Source of the DNA: Nitrospira sp. CG24D
Lineage (GTDB): Bacteria > Nitrospirota > Nitrospiria > Nitrospirales > Nitrospiraceae
NCBI GenBank assembly: GCA_002869855.2
Contig: NEWQ02000024.1
Span: 56,278-114,814, forward strand
Length of the DNA stretch: 58,537 nucleotides
Reading direction: 5' to 3'
This document shows, piece by piece, positions 18,761 through 29,317 of this stretch. The translations under genes and the position numbers were made by a program. Below the pieces are notes generated by a model, which did not search any database, was not told the DNA's origin, and saw only the letters and a list, made by a program, of their open reading frames with translations. The number at the start of each line of letters is the position of its first letter. Positions within the stretch are counted from its first letter, which is position 1.

Positions 18761-19471
18761 TCACTCATCACCCGTCACGTCTTTGAGTTTGTAGCCGAGA
18801 GACTTCACCGAGAGAATGGCCTCATCCAGCAGCGGCAGCTTTTGTTTGAGCCGCCGGATGTGCACATCGACGGTCCGGGTGGTTCCGTAGTACTCATAGC
18901 CCCAGACGGCGTTGAGCAGGACATCGCGAGTCAGCACTCGTCCGGGATGGCGGAGCAGATGCTCAAGAAGGCCGAATTCTTTCGCTGTGAGCGGGACCTC
19001 TTTCCCCTTCACCGTGACTTCATGGCGGGTGAGATCCAGTGTGAGTGCGCCATAGGTAAAACGGGTCGGACCATCCTCCGGTTTGCGTTCAAGCCGGCGG
19101 AACAGCGCTTTCACCCGTGCGACCAGCGTTTTCGGGCTGAACGGCTTGGTCACGTAGTCGTCGGCGCCTAACTCGAGGCCGATGATCGTATCCGATTCCT
19201 CGGCCTTGGCCGTGAGCATGATGATCGGCAGCATCGCGGTGTCGGGCGATGAGCGAAGGCGTTTACAGATTTCGAGTCCGTCTATTTCGGGGAGCATCAA
19301 ATCCAGGACAACGAGGTCGGGTTTTTCCGTGCGAACCTGGGCCAGTCCTTCCGATCCGGTCGAGGCCGTGACGATCCGGTAGCCTTCCTTCTCCAGGTAG
19401 AGCTTGACGAGTTGAAGAATGTCCTTTTCGTCTTCGACGATCAGGACTTTCTTGGCGGAAGCAGTGCTCAT
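18761..19471 (-). CDS. phoB: PhoB-type response regulator
   Basis: A 236-residue OmpR/PhoB family regulator: receiver domain with acidic pocket (VEDEKD), phospho-acceptor in LVVLDLMLP, and the conserved Thr and Lys (MLTAKAEE, DDYVTKPFSP). A C-terminal winged-helix DNA-binding domain follows (LTAKEFGLLEHLLRHPGRVLTR; VDVHIRRLKQKL). A long upstream frame exists, but the ATG at 19471 gives the correct start. The kinase gene follows after 97 bp. It probably controls phosphate genes, perhaps including the adjacent pit unit. Confidence 0.9.
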   Translation of the reverse strand: MSTASAKKVLIVEDEKDILQLVKLYLEKEGYRIVTASTGSEGLAQVRTEKPDLVVLDLMLPEIDGLEICKRLRSSPDTAMLPIIMLTAKAEESDTIIGLELGADDYVTKPFSPKTLVARVKALFRRLERKPEDGPTRFTYGALTLDLTRHEVTVKGKEVPLTAKEFGLLEHLLRHPGRVLTRDVLLNAVWGYEYYGTTRTVDVHIRRLKQKLPLLDEAILSVKSLGYKLKDVTGDE

Positions 19472-19555
19472 AATGGCGGCTCTCAGCCTACGGGGCAGGG
19501 GAGGTCCTGTCAAGCGACCGGGGGCTCTGAGGGGGCTGCCGACGGGGTAAATCTG

Positions 19556-19585
19556 TTGACGACATTGGACGATCTGACGTAAGGT
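19556..19585 (+). promoter_or_regulatory. Putative ispH promoter
   Basis: TTGACG (19556-19561), 18 bp, TAAGGT (19580-19585). It lies between the divergent phoB and ispH. Confidence 0.4.
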
Positions 19586-19653
19586 GACACGCGTGCGGTG
19601 AGCCGGCCGGGGTCGGTCGTGTCTCGTCAACCATCGAAGGAGCCTGAATAGTC

Positions 19654-20616
19654 ATGAAGATATACCTTGCCAATCCGCGGGGATTTTGCGCCGGGGTCGA
19701 TCGAGCGATCGATATCGTGGATCTGTCGCTCAAGAAGTACGGTGCCCCTATTTATGTCCGTCATGAAATCGTCCACAGCCGCCACGTGGTCAATTCGCTG
19801 CGCCAAAAGGGCGCGGTGTTCGTGGAAGAGCTGAGTGAAGTCCCCGAAGGATCGGTGGTGATTTTCAGCGCGCATGGCGTTGCGAAGTCGGTGTGGGCCG
19901 AGGCGAATCAGCGCCGGTTGCACGTCATCGATGCCACCTGTCCGCTGGTCATCAAGGTCCACAATGAAGTGAATCGGGAATACACGCAGGGCTATGAGTT
20001 GATTCTCATCGGCCATGCCGGGCATCCCGAGGTCATCGGGACGCTGGGGCAGATCCCCGATAAGTTCCACCTGGTCTCCTCGGTCCAAGATGTGGAGAAG
20101 CTCCATGTGGACAATACGCTGAATCTTTCCTATGTGACGCAGACGACCCTCAGTGTGGATGAATGCCGGGATATCGTCGGCGCGCTCAATAAGCGGTTCC
20201 CGAACATCAAGGGCCCGCACCAGGAAGACATCTGTTACGCGACGCAAAACCGGCAAAATGCGGTGAAAGAATTGTCCCGCCTGGTGGATGTAATCCTGGT
20301 CATTGGATCGCCGAATAGTTCGAACTCCAACCGCCTGCGCGAGTTGGGGGAGCAATGTGGTATTCCCTCCTATCTGATCGATTCCGCCAGTGACATCCAC
20401 CCTGATTGGTTGAAATCAGCCAAGGCGGTCGGAATCGCTGCGGGTGCGTCAGCTCCGGAAGTCCTTGTGACGGAAGTCGTGGCATTCCTCAAGAGCTCCG
20501 GCTCCTCAGAGGTGGAAGAGCTGACGGTGATTGAAGAGGACGTCGAATTTCTCCTGCCCAAAGAACTCGTTCAGATCGAATCGGCCAGCAAGCCCGCTGC
20601 GGGCGCCGCCAGATAA
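19654..20616 (+). CDS. ispH: 4-hydroxy-3-methylbut-2-enyl diphosphate reductase
   Basis: A 320-residue Fe-S enzyme, the last step of the MEP pathway, giving IPP and DMAPP. The three cluster cysteines are visible at Cys12 ([10 protein letters not shown]), Cys96 (DATCPLV) and Cys194 ([10 protein letters not shown]). A hydrophobic/acidic C-terminal extension (~285-320) goes beyond the core. Dxs and ispG lie 13 kb downstream, and the shc operon that consumes isoprenoids lies between. A terminator-like hairpin follows. Confidence 0.97.
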   Translation: MKIYLANPRGFCAGVDRAIDIVDLSLKKYGAPIYVRHEIVHSRHVVNSLRQKGAVFVEELSEVPEGSVVIFSAHGVAKSVWAEANQRRLHVIDATCPLVIKVHNEVNREYTQGYELILIGHAGHPEVIGTLGQIPDKFHLVSSVQDVEKLHVDNTLNLSYVTQTTLSVDECRDIVGALNKRFPNIKGPHQEDICYATQNRQNAVKELSRLVDVILVIGSPNSSNSNRLRELGEQCGIPSYLIDSASDIHPDWLKSAKAVGIAAGASAPEVLVTEVVAFLKSSGSSEVEELTVIEEDVEFLLPKELVQIESASKPAAGAAR

Positions 20617-20644
20617 TCATCTCATCCTGAAAAATCCATATATC

Positions 20645-20672
20645 TAGTAGGGGGCCGAAAGGCCCCCTACTA
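20645..20672 (+). terminator. Hairpin terminator after ispH
   Basis: TAGTAGGGGGCC (20645-20656), GAAA tetraloop, GGCCCCCTACTA (20661-20672). It is perfectly paired, but the T-rich stretch begins several bases later, so termination strength is uncertain. Confidence 0.65.
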
Positions 20673-20770
20673 CCTGCGGTATTTTATTTTGATTTCCTTT
20701 TGGCCCTGTGTTACAAGGGCCGAGCTATTTTTCCGCTCGCCAATCCGGCTGCTCAACCAAGGGTGAATCG

Positions 20771-23700
20771 ATGTATTTGAAATCGCTCGATATGCTGGGG
20801 TTCAAGTCGTTTGCCGAATCGAGGATCGAGTTCCCGCAAGGGGTCACCGCCATCGTCGGTCCCAACGGCAGCGGCAAGAGCAACGTGGTGGACGCCATTC
20901 TCTGGGTGTTGGGCGAGCAGAGCACCAAGACGTTGCGCAGCGAGAAGATGGAAGATGTCATTTTTAACGGCACTGAATTGCGCAAGCCTCTCGGTATGGC
21001 GGAAGTCTCGCTCATCATCGGCGGGCTCGATCACACGGCTCTGCCGCAGGAGGGGGGATCAGGGTTGCCGAGCGAATTGACCGAGTTCCAGGAACTCATG
21101 ATCACGCGGCGGCTCTACCGGAACGGGGACAGCGAATACCTCATCAATAAGACGGCGTGCCGGCTCAAAGATATCCGGACGCTGCTCATGGATACGCGCG
21201 CCGGCAGCAAGGGCCATACGGTCATTGCGCAGGGGCAGATCGATCAGATCCTGAACGCGTCGCCTCAAGACCGGCGCGAATTGATTGAAGAGACGGCCGG
21301 GATCGTTCGGTACAAAAAGCAAAAGGCCGAAGCCCTTCGCAAGCTCGACGCTACCCAGCAAAACATGTTGCGTGTGCGTGACATCATCGCGGAGGTGAAA
21401 AAGCAGCTGAATTCGCTGGAACGCCAGGCGCGGCAGGCGCGGACCTATCAGACGCTGCAGCAGGAAGCGCGGGCCGTTGAGATCGAATTGTTGACTAGAG
21501 AGTTCGTGACGTTGCGAGCGGGCTTGAAGGATGTCGAAGCGGAGGTGCTGAATCTCGATCAGCAAGAATCCGAAAAATCCGCCGGGCAGGCACGGTTCGC
21601 GACGGATTTAGAACAGTCCCGTTTGCGGGCGATTGAAATCGGCGAGTCGACCGGCAAGATCCGCGAGGAATTAGGCCGGATCGAGCACCAGCAGGCTCAG
21701 GCGCTGACGGCGGCCGAGGTCGAGCGGAACCGGAGCCAATTGTTCGAACAGCAGCAACAGCAAGAATCCCATGAGTTGGAAGGGCTGGCGAACGCCCAGG
21801 AAGAATTGGCACACTCGCTGGAAACCATCGAAGCGTCGCTGGTCTCGCTGGAAGAGGAGTTGCTTTCGCGCGAACAGGCGTTTGCTGAGCTGGATCGTGA
21901 AATGGAGAGCCTCCTGCATCAGCGGGCCTCTGCCGTTGCGGAGGAAGAGCGCGGGCGGCTCGACATTATGCAGCTGGCTGTTCTGGTGGCAAATACCGAG
22001 CAGAGTGTGACGCAGTTGATTGCCAGAATGGGCGAAGTGTCCGATCGGGGGACCAAGCTGGTTGCGGAACAAGAGGAGCTGGAAGGCCAGCGATCGACGG
22101 CCTTGACTCGCCACGAAGCCCTGCGACAGGAGTATGGCGAGGCCGGGCGCATGGTCGCCACGATTCGCGCGCAGCAAGAGAGCGTCCAAACTGAGGCAAC
22201 CAACGTGGCGGCTGAGCAGCAGGAGCTCGATCGGGTCATCCTCCAGCGATCGGAAGAATTGGCGGCCGTCGATTCGCGGTTGCAGGCGCTGCAAGGTGTT
22301 GTGCGGGAAGAAATGGGATACGGGCGGGAAGGACAGGATGAAGGCACGGCGCTCAAATCCTGCGAGGGCGTTCGTGACGCGATTGCCGAATGGCTCGTGA
22401 TCCCTCCCGGCATGGACCGGGCGGTCGAAGCAGTCTTAGGCGAGCGTGTGCACGGGTGGTTCGTCGATGAACCGGCCGTGGCGCAGCGCGCGATTAGTTT
22501 TCTTCGGGAGAAAGAACTGGGACGCGGGACGTTTATTCCGCAACAGCCGCGTTGGGAGCGCGCTGGGTCAGCTTCCCAGACCTGGTGGCAGGCGCTCGCC
22601 GATCAGGCCGGCGTGGTGGGCAGGGCGGTCGATTTAATTCAAGCGGACGAGGCTCGCACGGCGGCGAAAGACTGTCTATTCGATCGCGTGGTCATTGTGG
22701 AGTCGTTGGATCATGCGGTGCGGTTGTGGGAACGGCAGCTCTGGGCCGGGGCTGAGGGACCGATCTTGGTCACCTTGGCGGGCGAAGTGATGGATGCTTC
22801 CGGAGTCATCAGCGGCGGCCATGCCCATGCGGGGCAAGGGTTGCTGGAGCGCCGGCGCGAGGTGGTCAGCCTGGAGGCCAAGCGGAGCGAGCTTACCACA
22901 GCGGTCGAGTCCGACAAGCAGCGGCGCCTTGAACTGCAGGGGCTCGGGCAGAGCTTGAGTCTGCAGATTCGGCAGTTGGCCGAGTCGTTGCGCGATACGG
23001 AAATGCAGGATTTGTCCTTGCGGAAGGACGAAGAAAATCTCCGGCAGTTTATGGCGGATCTCGATGTGCGTCTTGCCGGGATTGCCGCCGAGATACAAAA
23101 AGGGATCGTGGATCGGCAGCGGTTTGAGCAGGAAGCGCGTTCAGCGCAGGCTCAGCTGGGGCAGTGGCTCAGCGAGAAGGCCGGACAAGAGGCCAGTTTG
23201 GGGCGCGTGCGGGAGCGGCTGACGGCCATCGATCAAGAAGGCCGGGTGTTTCAAGAGCGGGTGACGGAAGCGCGATTGCTGTCAGAAGGTCTGCGTGCCA
23301 AACAAGGGCATGAGCAGGCGAATCGTCTTCGTATCAGACAACAGCAAGTCGAAAGCGAACAACGCCGGCAGGCTCTGCAGAGTCACCTTGAGGGGTTGGG
23401 CCGTGACATTCAGCACAGCCAGGAAGAACGCAGCAGCCAGGAAATGTTGTGCCAGGAATTCGGCGAGGCCGCGGCGAAGATCAAAGCCCAGTTGATCGCC
23501 GCGCAGGAACAGCAGGCTCAGGAGATGGCGGTCGGACAGTCGTTAGAGGCCAGTTTGGACGTGGTGCGCCGCGAAATGTCGGCAGTGCGGGACGCGCGTA
23601 TGGCGGTGGAGGTCCGGCGGGCTGAACTGCGCACGCAGTTGAGCGCGGTTGAAAGTACCTTGTCGGGAACCTATCAACTGGATCCTGTTGCGCTTGCGGA

Positions 23701-24472
23701 TGGTGCGGCCCCAGGCCTTGAGCGTGCCGCCGATGCTGGTGTCGAAGGAGCCGTCGAGATTGCTGCCAATCCGCTGGCCCAGGCGCCACAGGCTGAACTG
23801 AAGGAGCAACTGCAAAAGCTGCGCGAACGGCTCGACCGCATGGGGCCGATCAATCTGGCGGCGATCAGCGAGCATCAGGAACTCGACCAGCGCTATACCT
23901 TTCTCACAACTCAAGAGCAGGATCTTGCCACGTCGATCAATTCCCTCAAGGAAATTATTCAGCGGATCAACAAGACGACGAAGGATATGTTCGTCACCAC
24001 CTTCGCCGAGCTTCAGCAGAAGTTCACCGAAGTCTTCGGCCAGTTTTTCCCCGGCGGACGCGCGGAGCTGTTGTTGGTCGATGAGCCGGTCGGCGAAAAC
24101 GGAGAAGTCGCAGGGAATCAAGAGCCGGGTGTGGATATCGTCGCGCAGCCTCCGGGAAAGCGGTTGAAGAGCATCACGATGCTGTCCGGTGGTGAGAAAA
24201 CATTGACGGCGATGGCGCTCCTCTTCGCCAGTTTCCTGATCCGGCCGACGCCGTTTTGTCTGCTCGACGAAATCGACGCCCCGCTCGATGAGGAAAATAT
24301 CGGGCGCTTCACCAGCGTGCTTCGGGAGATGTCGAAGAACGCGCAGTTCCTCGTCATTACCCATAATAAACGCACCATGGCGATCGCCGATTCGCTGTTC
24401 GGCGTGACGATGGAACAGCCAGGTGTGTCCAAGCTGGTGTCGGTGCGGTTAGGTGATCTCCAGCCGGCCTGA
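20771..24472 (+). CDS. smc: Chromosome segregation protein SMC
   Basis: A 1233-residue SMC ATPase: Walker [10 protein letters not shown] (~33-41), long coiled coils rich in Glu/Gln/Arg, a hinge near residues 530-680 ([19 protein letters not shown]), a second coiled coil, then the ABC signature LSGGEK and Walker [12 protein letters not shown] near the C-terminus. It compacts and segregates DNA, usually with ScpA/ScpB, which are not in the window. The upstream frame extends to 20708, but the ATG at 20771 ([14 protein letters not shown]) is the family start. It appears monocistronic. Confidence 0.97.
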   Translation: MYLKSLDMLGFKSFAESRIEFPQGVTAIVGPNGSGKSNVVDAILWVLGEQSTKTLRSEKMEDVIFNGTELRKPLGMAEVSLIIGGLDHTALPQEGGSGLPSELTEFQELMITRRLYRNGDSEYLINKTACRLKDIRTLLMDTRAGSKGHTVIAQGQIDQILNASPQDRRELIEETAGIVRYKKQKAEALRKLDATQQNMLRVRDIIAEVKKQLNSLERQARQARTYQTLQQEARAVEIELLTREFVTLRAGLKDVEAEVLNLDQQESEKSAGQARFATDLEQSRLRAIEIGESTGKIREELGRIEHQQAQALTAAEVERNRSQLFEQQQQQESHELEGLANAQEELAHSLETIEASLVSLEEELLSREQAFAELDREMESLLHQRASAVAEEERGRLDIMQLAVLVANTEQSVTQLIARMGEVSDRGTKLVAEQEELEGQRSTALTRHEALRQEYGEAGRMVATIRAQQESVQTEATNVAAEQQELDRVILQRSEELAAVDSRLQALQGVVREEMGYGREGQDEGTALKSCEGVRDAIAEWLVIPPGMDRAVEAVLGERVHGWFVDEPAVAQRAISFLREKELGRGTFIPQQPRWERAGSASQTWWQALADQAGVVGRAVDLIQADEARTAAKDCLFDRVVIVESLDHAVRLWERQLWAGAEGPILVTLAGEVMDASGVISGGHAHAGQGLLERRREVVSLEAKRSELTTAVESDKQRRLELQGLGQSLSLQIRQLAESLRDTEMQDLSLRKDEENLRQFMADLDVRLAGIAAEIQKGIVDRQRFEQEARSAQAQLGQWLSEKAGQEASLGRVRERLTAIDQEGRVFQERVTEARLLSEGLRAKQGHEQANRLRIRQQQVESEQRRQALQSHLEGLGRDIQHSQEERSSQEMLCQEFGEAAAKIKAQLIAAQEQQAQEMAVGQSLEASLDVVRREMSAVRDARMAVEVRRAELRTQLSAVESTLSGTYQLDPVALADGAAPGLERAADAGVEGAVEIAANPLAQAPQAELKEQLQKLRERLDRMGPINLAAISEHQELDQRYTFLTTQEQDLATSINSLKEIIQRINKTTKDMFVTTFAELQQKFTEVFGQFFPGGRAELLLVDEPVGENGEVAGNQEPGVDIVAQPPGKRLKSITMLSGGEKTLTAMALLFASFLIRPTPFCLLDEIDAPLDEENIGRFTSVLREMSKNAQFLVITHNKRTMAIADSLFGVTMEQPGVSKLVSVRLGDLQPA

Positions 24473-24521
24473 GGCAAGCTGCAAGGCTCGGATATCGCAG
24501 AGGACTTTCCACTCTCGTTGC

Positions 24522-24550
24522 TTGACTCACGTAGGGGTGTCTGTTATATC
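24522..24550 (+). promoter_or_regulatory. Promoter of the shc-hpnG-mla operon
   Basis: TTGACT (24522-24527), 17 bp, TATATC (24545-24550). It predicts a leader of about 100 nt before shc. Confidence 0.6.
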
Positions 24551-24655
24551 CCCCACCGATGGGCGGCTCTCGCGCGATGGTGGGTCGGCGTCTCAAAGGC
24601 CGAGTGGCCCGCCGTCAGGTCTCTCCCCCCATCTGCATGCGTTCACTAGGATTCC

Positions 24656-26830
24656 ATGAAGCTCTTTCGCACACTGTTTGACCGGATTTCCAGTAGTTTG
24701 CTCGCGACGATTCCGGGGAAATACAATCCGGCTGTCGGATATGCGCAAACGCCTCCGCTCAGGCTCGTCTCAGATAAAGTTGCTCCCTTGGCGGCTACCG
24801 ATTCGTCACGCCGGCCATCGGCGCATACCGTGAGTCAGCCTGACGCCATCGACGATGCGATCCGTCGCAGTCAAAGCTGGTTTTTGTCCAAGCAGGATCC
24901 CGCCGAGGGATTCTGGGTGGCTGAACTCGAGGCCGATACGACGCTGACGTCGGAATATCTGATGTTGCGGCGGTTTCTCGATTGCGTCGATCCCGTCAAA
25001 GAAGAACGCGCCATCCGGTATTTAAGGACCATGCAGTTGCCTGATGGCGGCTGGCCGATCTATTACGGCGGACCCGCAGAAATCAGCGCTTCAGTGAAGG
25101 CCTACTTCGCACTGAAGCTCAGTGGAATCCCTGCTTCCGACCCCTGCTTGCTGCGCGCGCGTGAGCGCATCATGGCTATGGGCGGAGTCGTTCAGGCGAA
25201 TGTCTTCACGAAAATAGCCTTGGCGTTGTTCGATCAGTATGACTGGGAAGGCGTGCCCCACATGCCGGTCGAGATCATGCTGCTGCCGAAGCGGTTTTAT
25301 TTCAGCATCTACGCGATTTCCTATTGGTCCCGCGCCGTGCTCATTCCGTTGCTGATTGTGTTTGCGCATCAACCTGTGTGCCGAATTCCGCGAGAGCAGG
25401 GCATTGAGGAGTTGTACCTCGTTCCACGCGGGCAGGTGCCGTACTGGAAGTATCCGCCCTTCAACAAAGATCAAGCCTGGTTCACGCCGCATAATTTCTT
25501 CGTCATGCTCGATGCGGTGCTCAAGCTCTATGACCGGATGCCTCTCCTCTGGTTGCGTGAAAAGGCGATGCACAAGGCGGCCACGTGGATGTTGGATCAC
25601 CTCAAAGGAAACGGCGGGCTGGGCGCAATTTATCCGGCCATGGCCAACTCTGTGCTGGCGCTCCGGTGTTTGGGCTATGAGATGGATGACCCGCTGGTGC
25701 AGAAAGCTCTTCGGGAAATTGAAGATCTGGAAGTGCACGAAACTGCGACGGTGGATGGCCAGCGTGTACCGACCTTACATCTGCAGCCCTGCCATTCTCC
25801 GATTTGGGATACGGCCTTGCTCATGAATGCGTTGATCGAAGCAGGTATGCAGCAGGACCATCCGGCGCTGGTAAAGGCGGGGGCCTATCTCATGTCCCGG
25901 CAGACGAAAACGGTCGGTGATTGGACGATTTCTTCCCCCCAGGCCGAGCCGGGCGGGTGGTATTTCCAATTTGAAAACGAACTGTATCCCGATGTGGATG
26001 ACTCGGCCGTCGTGTTGATGGCGCTGGCGAAGCTCAAGATGCCGGAACCGGCGGACCTGCGGGAATCCATTCGTCGCGGGATGCAATGGGTGCTGGCCAT
26101 GCAGAGTTCCGACGGCGGCTGGGGTGCGTACGACAAGGATAATAATCGGGTGGTCTTTAACTACATCCCGTTTGCGGACCATAAGGCGCTGCTGGATCCG
26201 AGCACGGCGGATCTTGCCGGGCGTTGTTTGGAAATGCTGGGCGCCTTAGGCTACGACCGTTCCCATCCTGCGGTGAAGCCGGCGCTGGCGTTTCTCAAGA
26301 AGCAACAGGAGGCGGACGGGAGCTGGTATGGCCGCTGGGGCGTGAATTACATTTACGGCACCTGGTCGGTGCTTGCCGGCCTTCGCGCGATCGGAGAAGA
26401 CGTCTCGTCTCCGTACATTCGCCGGGCCGTGTCCTGGCTTGAGTCCAAGCAGAATCCCGATGGTGGATGGGGCGAGGTCTGCCTCTCCTATGCGGAGGAT
26501 GCGCATAGCGGCAAAGGCCAGAGCACGCCGTCGCAAACATCCTGGGCTTTGATGGCGTTGATGTCTGCCGGTGTAACGGAATCGTTGAGCATCGCCCGGG
26601 GCGTGCAGTATCTCTTGAGGCATCAACTCAAGGATGGCTCCTGGGAAGAAGTCATGCACACCGGCACGGGATTCCCGCGCGTGTTCTATCTTCGCTACCA
26701 CTGGTACTGTCAGTACTTCCCTTTGTGGGCGCTCGCGATGTATCGCAATCTCCGATCGCGGGGCCGCATGCGAGCCGAAGAGCTTCGGGAGCAGGTTGAG
26801 TCTTCCGGATGCTATCGGTTTGATCATTGA
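24656..26830 (+). CDS. shc: Squalene-hopene cyclase
   Basis: A 724-residue cyclase turning squalene into hopene/hopanol at the membrane. The catalytic DVDD (DxDD) is at 446-449. QW-type repeats are visible near 127-133 (QLPDGGW), ~483 (QSSDGGW), ~555 (QEADGSW), ~605 (QNPDGGW) and ~660 (QLKDGSW). It carries a ~65-residue N-terminal extension before the first helix repeat, longer than usual. Its stop overlaps the hpnG start (TTGA), so the two are translationally coupled. Precursors come from the MEP genes nearby; squalene synthesis genes are not in the window. Confidence 0.97.
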   Translation: MKLFRTLFDRISSSLLATIPGKYNPAVGYAQTPPLRLVSDKVAPLAATDSSRRPSAHTVSQPDAIDDAIRRSQSWFLSKQDPAEGFWVAELEADTTLTSEYLMLRRFLDCVDPVKEERAIRYLRTMQLPDGGWPIYYGGPAEISASVKAYFALKLSGIPASDPCLLRARERIMAMGGVVQANVFTKIALALFDQYDWEGVPHMPVEIMLLPKRFYFSIYAISYWSRAVLIPLLIVFAHQPVCRIPREQGIEELYLVPRGQVPYWKYPPFNKDQAWFTPHNFFVMLDAVLKLYDRMPLLWLREKAMHKAATWMLDHLKGNGGLGAIYPAMANSVLALRCLGYEMDDPLVQKALREIEDLEVHETATVDGQRVPTLHLQPCHSPIWDTALLMNALIEAGMQQDHPALVKAGAYLMSRQTKTVGDWTISSPQAEPGGWYFQFENELYPDVDDSAVVLMALAKLKMPEPADLRESIRRGMQWVLAMQSSDGGWGAYDKDNNRVVFNYIPFADHKALLDPSTADLAGRCLEMLGALGYDRSHPAVKPALAFLKKQQEADGSWYGRWGVNYIYGTWSVLAGLRAIGEDVSSPYIRRAVSWLESKQNPDGGWGEVCLSYAEDAHSGKGQSTPSQTSWALMALMSAGVTESLSIARGVQYLLRHQLKDGSWEEVMHTGTGFPRVFYLRYHWYCQYFPLWALAMYRNLRSRGRMRAEELREQVESSGCYRFDH

Positions 26831-27669
26831 CGGACGCGCACGTTGTGACGGCGGTGCCGTCTTCTCCTCCTGTCGCTTCTCTGATTCCTAGCCGCATTGT
26901 GATTTTCGTCGCCACCGTCTGGGAGTTTGCCGCGGTGCGGGCAGCTATTCCCGGCGGTCGCATGGACAGGCTGCAGGGGCGGACGCGGTATTGCGCATCG
27001 GCGGGTGGGGGCGAATGCTGGGTGATTCAGACCGGGGTAGGCCCGCAGAAGGCGCACGCCGTCGCGCGGGATGTTCTGTCGCAGCAGACATTTTCATTGG
27101 CCATCTCCAGTGGATTTGCCTGCGCACTGGCACCAGCCGCCATCGGCGATATCCTGATTGGAACCAGGGCGGCGACGATTCGTGCCGGCGGCACGCTCGA
27201 CTACATTGAAGTGGAGGGGGACGAACGGCAACGGTGGTGTACCATGCTCAGCGAGAATGAGGCTCTTGCCGGTGCCGCGTTCGGCTCTTTCATTTCTGCG
27301 GACCGCATCGTCTACCGCGCTGCGGAAAAAGTGGCTTTGGCAGAACGTACGCATGCGACGGGATTGGATATGGAAAGCGCCGCTTTGGCCACTGAGGCGA
27401 AAGCGGCTCGGGTGCCGTTCTTGATTGTGCGGTCCGTGTCGGACTTATTAATGGAAGAACTGCCTCTTGACTTCAATCTGTTTCTCAGGCCCACTGGGTG
27501 GGTGAAAGGCGTGGGGGCCCTGCTTGCGCATCCGTCGAGCTTGCTGGGGCTCAACCGGTTGCGGCGGCAAAGTGCTGTAGCGGCGGCGGCGCTCACGAAA
27601 AGTCTGCGGATAGTGGTCAATGCTCGTTTCGGAGTCAGGCCGGATTCACACATGACAATGACACCATGA
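26827..27669 (+). CDS. hpnG: Hopanoid-associated nucleosidase/phosphorylase HpnG
   Basis: A ~280-residue protein of the purine nucleoside phosphorylase/MTA-SAH nucleosidase fold, with the family GLDMESAALA and RSVSD segments. HpnG removes adenine from adenosylhopane, the product of HpnH, on the way to C35 hopanoids. The TTG start at 26827 overlaps the shc stop. Its 3' end lies inside a 110-bp tandem duplication, and its TGA overlaps the ATG of a short mlaE remnant. The last ~20 residues (RIVVNARFGVRPDSH...) are the duplicated part. Confidence 0.88.
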   Translation: MTDAHVVTAVPSSPPVASLIPSRIVIFVATVWEFAAVRAAIPGGRMDRLQGRTRYCASAGGGECWVIQTGVGPQKAHAVARDVLSQQTFSLAISSGFACALAPAAIGDILIGTRAATIRAGGTLDYIEVEGDERQRWCTMLSENEALAGAAFGSFISADRIVYRAAEKVALAERTHATGLDMESAALATEAKAARVPFLIVRSVSDLLMEELPLDFNLFLRPTGWVKGVGALLAHPSSLLGLNRLRRQSAVAAAALTKSLRIVVNARFGVRPDSHMTMTP

Positions 27670-27825
27670 CGATGCTCGCAACCATAGGACGGCTAGTCTT
27701 GCGATATGTCCGAGAGCGGATAGTGGTCGATGCTCAGTTCAGAGTCAGGCCGGATTTACACAAGGCCATAATCCCATGACCATGCTCGCAACCATAGGGC
27801 GGCTGGTCTTGCGATATGTTCGGGA
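27606..27825 (+). repeat. 110-bp tandem duplication across the hpnG-mlaE junction
   Basis: Copies 27606-27715 and 27716-27825 align without gaps at a period of exactly 110 bp, with about 16 mismatches (~85% identity). Each copy holds the 3' end of hpnG, the ATGA junction and the first codons of mlaE. Confidence 0.92.
27666..27779 (+). pseudogene. mlaE N-terminal remnant fused to an hpnG C-terminal copy
   Basis: A 37-codon frame. Its first 16 residues (MTMLATIGRLVLRYVR) equal the start of MlaE; the rest (ERIVVDAQFRVRPDLHKAIIP) resembles the HpnG C-terminus. It is a product of the tandem duplication. Its start overlaps the hpnG stop and its stop overlaps the mlaE start, both as ATGA. It may still be translated as a coupling link. 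Confidence 0.75.
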
Positions 27826-28543
27826 AATGGGTCGGATGCTCATTTTCCTCGTGTCATCCTTCGGATGGTTGATGCGACCGCCGTTTCGGTTCATCCAGTT
27901 CGTCAAGCAGCTGCACTTCATCGGATATAAATCCACATTTGTCGTCGTGCTGACGGCCGGATTTACCGGCATGGTGCTCGCACTCCAAGGCTATTACACG
28001 TTGCGGAAGTTCGGCTCTGAAGGATTACTCGGATCGGCCGTTGCATTGAGTATGATCCGCGAGCTCGGGCCGGTCCTGGCGGCGCTGATGGTAACGGCGA
28101 GGGCCGGTTCGGCCATGACGGCGGAAATCGGCATCATGCGCATCACAGAACAGATCGATGCACTCGATACCATGGCCATCAATCCCCTCCAATATCTAAT
28201 TGCGCCGAAAGTGGTGGGGGGCTTGATCGGAGTGCCGTTGCTGGTGGCGCTCTTTGACGTCGTCGGGATTTACGGCGGCTATCTGGTCGGTGTGGATTTG
28301 CTCGGCGTGAATGCCGGATCCTACTGGACGTCGATTGAGTCTGCCGTCGAATGGAAAGATATCTACGGCGGCATTCTCAAATCGATCAGCTTCGGATTGA
28401 TCATCAGCTGGGTCTGTTGCTACAAGGGATTCTACACCCGTATGAGTGCCGAGGGATTGGGTTCGGCGACGACTGAGGCGGTGGTATTGTCTTCTGTGGT
28501 GATCCTGGTGTGGGATTATTTTCTGACGTCGATCTTGTTGTAA
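27776..28543 (+). CDS. mlaE: MlaE-type ABC transporter permease
   Basis: A 255-residue inner-membrane permease of the MlaE/YrbE family with about five to six helices and the conserved GMVLALQGYYTLRKFG and LGPVLAALMVTARAGSAMTAEIG regions. With MlaF and MlaD it forms the complex that moves phospholipid-like lipids between membranes to maintain outer-membrane asymmetry. Its start is the second copy of the duplicated junction. mlaF follows 2 bp after the stop. Confidence 0.94.
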   Translation: MTMLATIGRLVLRYVREMGRMLIFLVSSFGWLMRPPFRFIQFVKQLHFIGYKSTFVVVLTAGFTGMVLALQGYYTLRKFGSEGLLGSAVALSMIRELGPVLAALMVTARAGSAMTAEIGIMRITEQIDALDTMAINPLQYLIAPKVVGGLIGVPLLVALFDVVGIYGGYLVGVDLLGVNAGSYWTSIESAVEWKDIYGGILKSISFGLIISWVCCYKGFYTRMSAEGLGSATTEAVVLSSVVILVWDYFLTSILL

Positions 28544-28545
28544 GC

Positions 28546-29304
28546 ATGCTTAAGCTTGTCGGTGTGAAAAAAACGCTGGGGACTCAGCCGGTGTTACGAG
28601 GGGTTGACCTCACGATCCCTGCCGGGAAGTTGACGACCATTATCGGACGCAGCGGTGAAGGGAAGAGTGTGCTGTTGAAGCACATGATCGGGCTGCTCCA
28701 GCCGGACGAGGGACAGGTCTGGGTCGGAGACGTGGATATTTCCCGCCTGCGCGGTCAGCCGTTGAATGAAGTGCGGAAGCGATTTGCGATGTTGTTCCAG
28801 GGGGCGGCGCTGTTCGACTCAATGTCGGTCTTTGAGAACGTGGCTTTTCCGTTAAAAGAAAAGCTGCGCATGAAGGGACCGGAGGTGGCGGTGAGGGTGA
28901 ACGAGATGCTCGAACAGGTCGGATTGGCCGGCATGGGACATAAGTTTCCGGCTGAGCTCAGTGGCGGCATGAGAAAACGCGCCGGATTGGCCCGCGCCTT
29001 GGTGATGCGGCCTGAAATCGTCTTGTTCGATGAACCGACCACGGGACTGGATCCGTTGATGGCGAAGGCCATTCATGAGTTGATCACGACGATGCAGCGG
29101 ACCTTCGGATTTACGGCGGTCATGGTCAGTCATGAGATCCCGGAGATTTTCTTCCTGTCCGACTACGTCGCCATCTTGAAGCAGGGACGGATTGCGGTGA
29201 TGGCCCCGCCGGCCGAGTTTATTCAAACGACAGATCCGGAGATTCAGGAATTTATTTCAGTCGGGGGGCCGGTCGTGCTGTCCGGCGCCGCTGCAAGCTC
29301 GTAA
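28546..29304 (+). CDS. mlaF: MlaF-type ABC transporter ATP-binding protein
   Basis: A 252-residue ABC ATPase with Walker A GRSGEGKS, signature LSGGMRKRAGLARALV and Walker B IVLFDEPTTGLDP. The Gly-Glu-Gly variant of the P-loop is typical for MlaF relatives. It powers the MlaE permease. An upstream in-frame GTG at 28510 overlaps mlaE; the ATG at 28546 gives the natural start. Confidence 0.95.
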   Translation: MLKLVGVKKTLGTQPVLRGVDLTIPAGKLTTIIGRSGEGKSVLLKHMIGLLQPDEGQVWVGDVDISRLRGQPLNEVRKRFAMLFQGAALFDSMSVFENVAFPLKEKLRMKGPEVAVRVNEMLEQVGLAGMGHKFPAELSGGMRKRAGLARALVMRPEIVLFDEPTTGLDPLMAKAIHELITTMQRTFGFTAVMVSHEIPEIFFLSDYVAILKQGRIAVMAPPAEFIQTTDPEIQEFISVGGPVVLSGAAASS

Positions 29305-29317
29305 CGGGAGTATGGCG

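Noticed and set aside
19472..19630. 53-codon N-terminal extension of phoB
   Set aside because: Arg/Pro-rich, unlike any receiver domain start, and overlaps the ispH upstream region; the ATG at 19471 gives the normal start.
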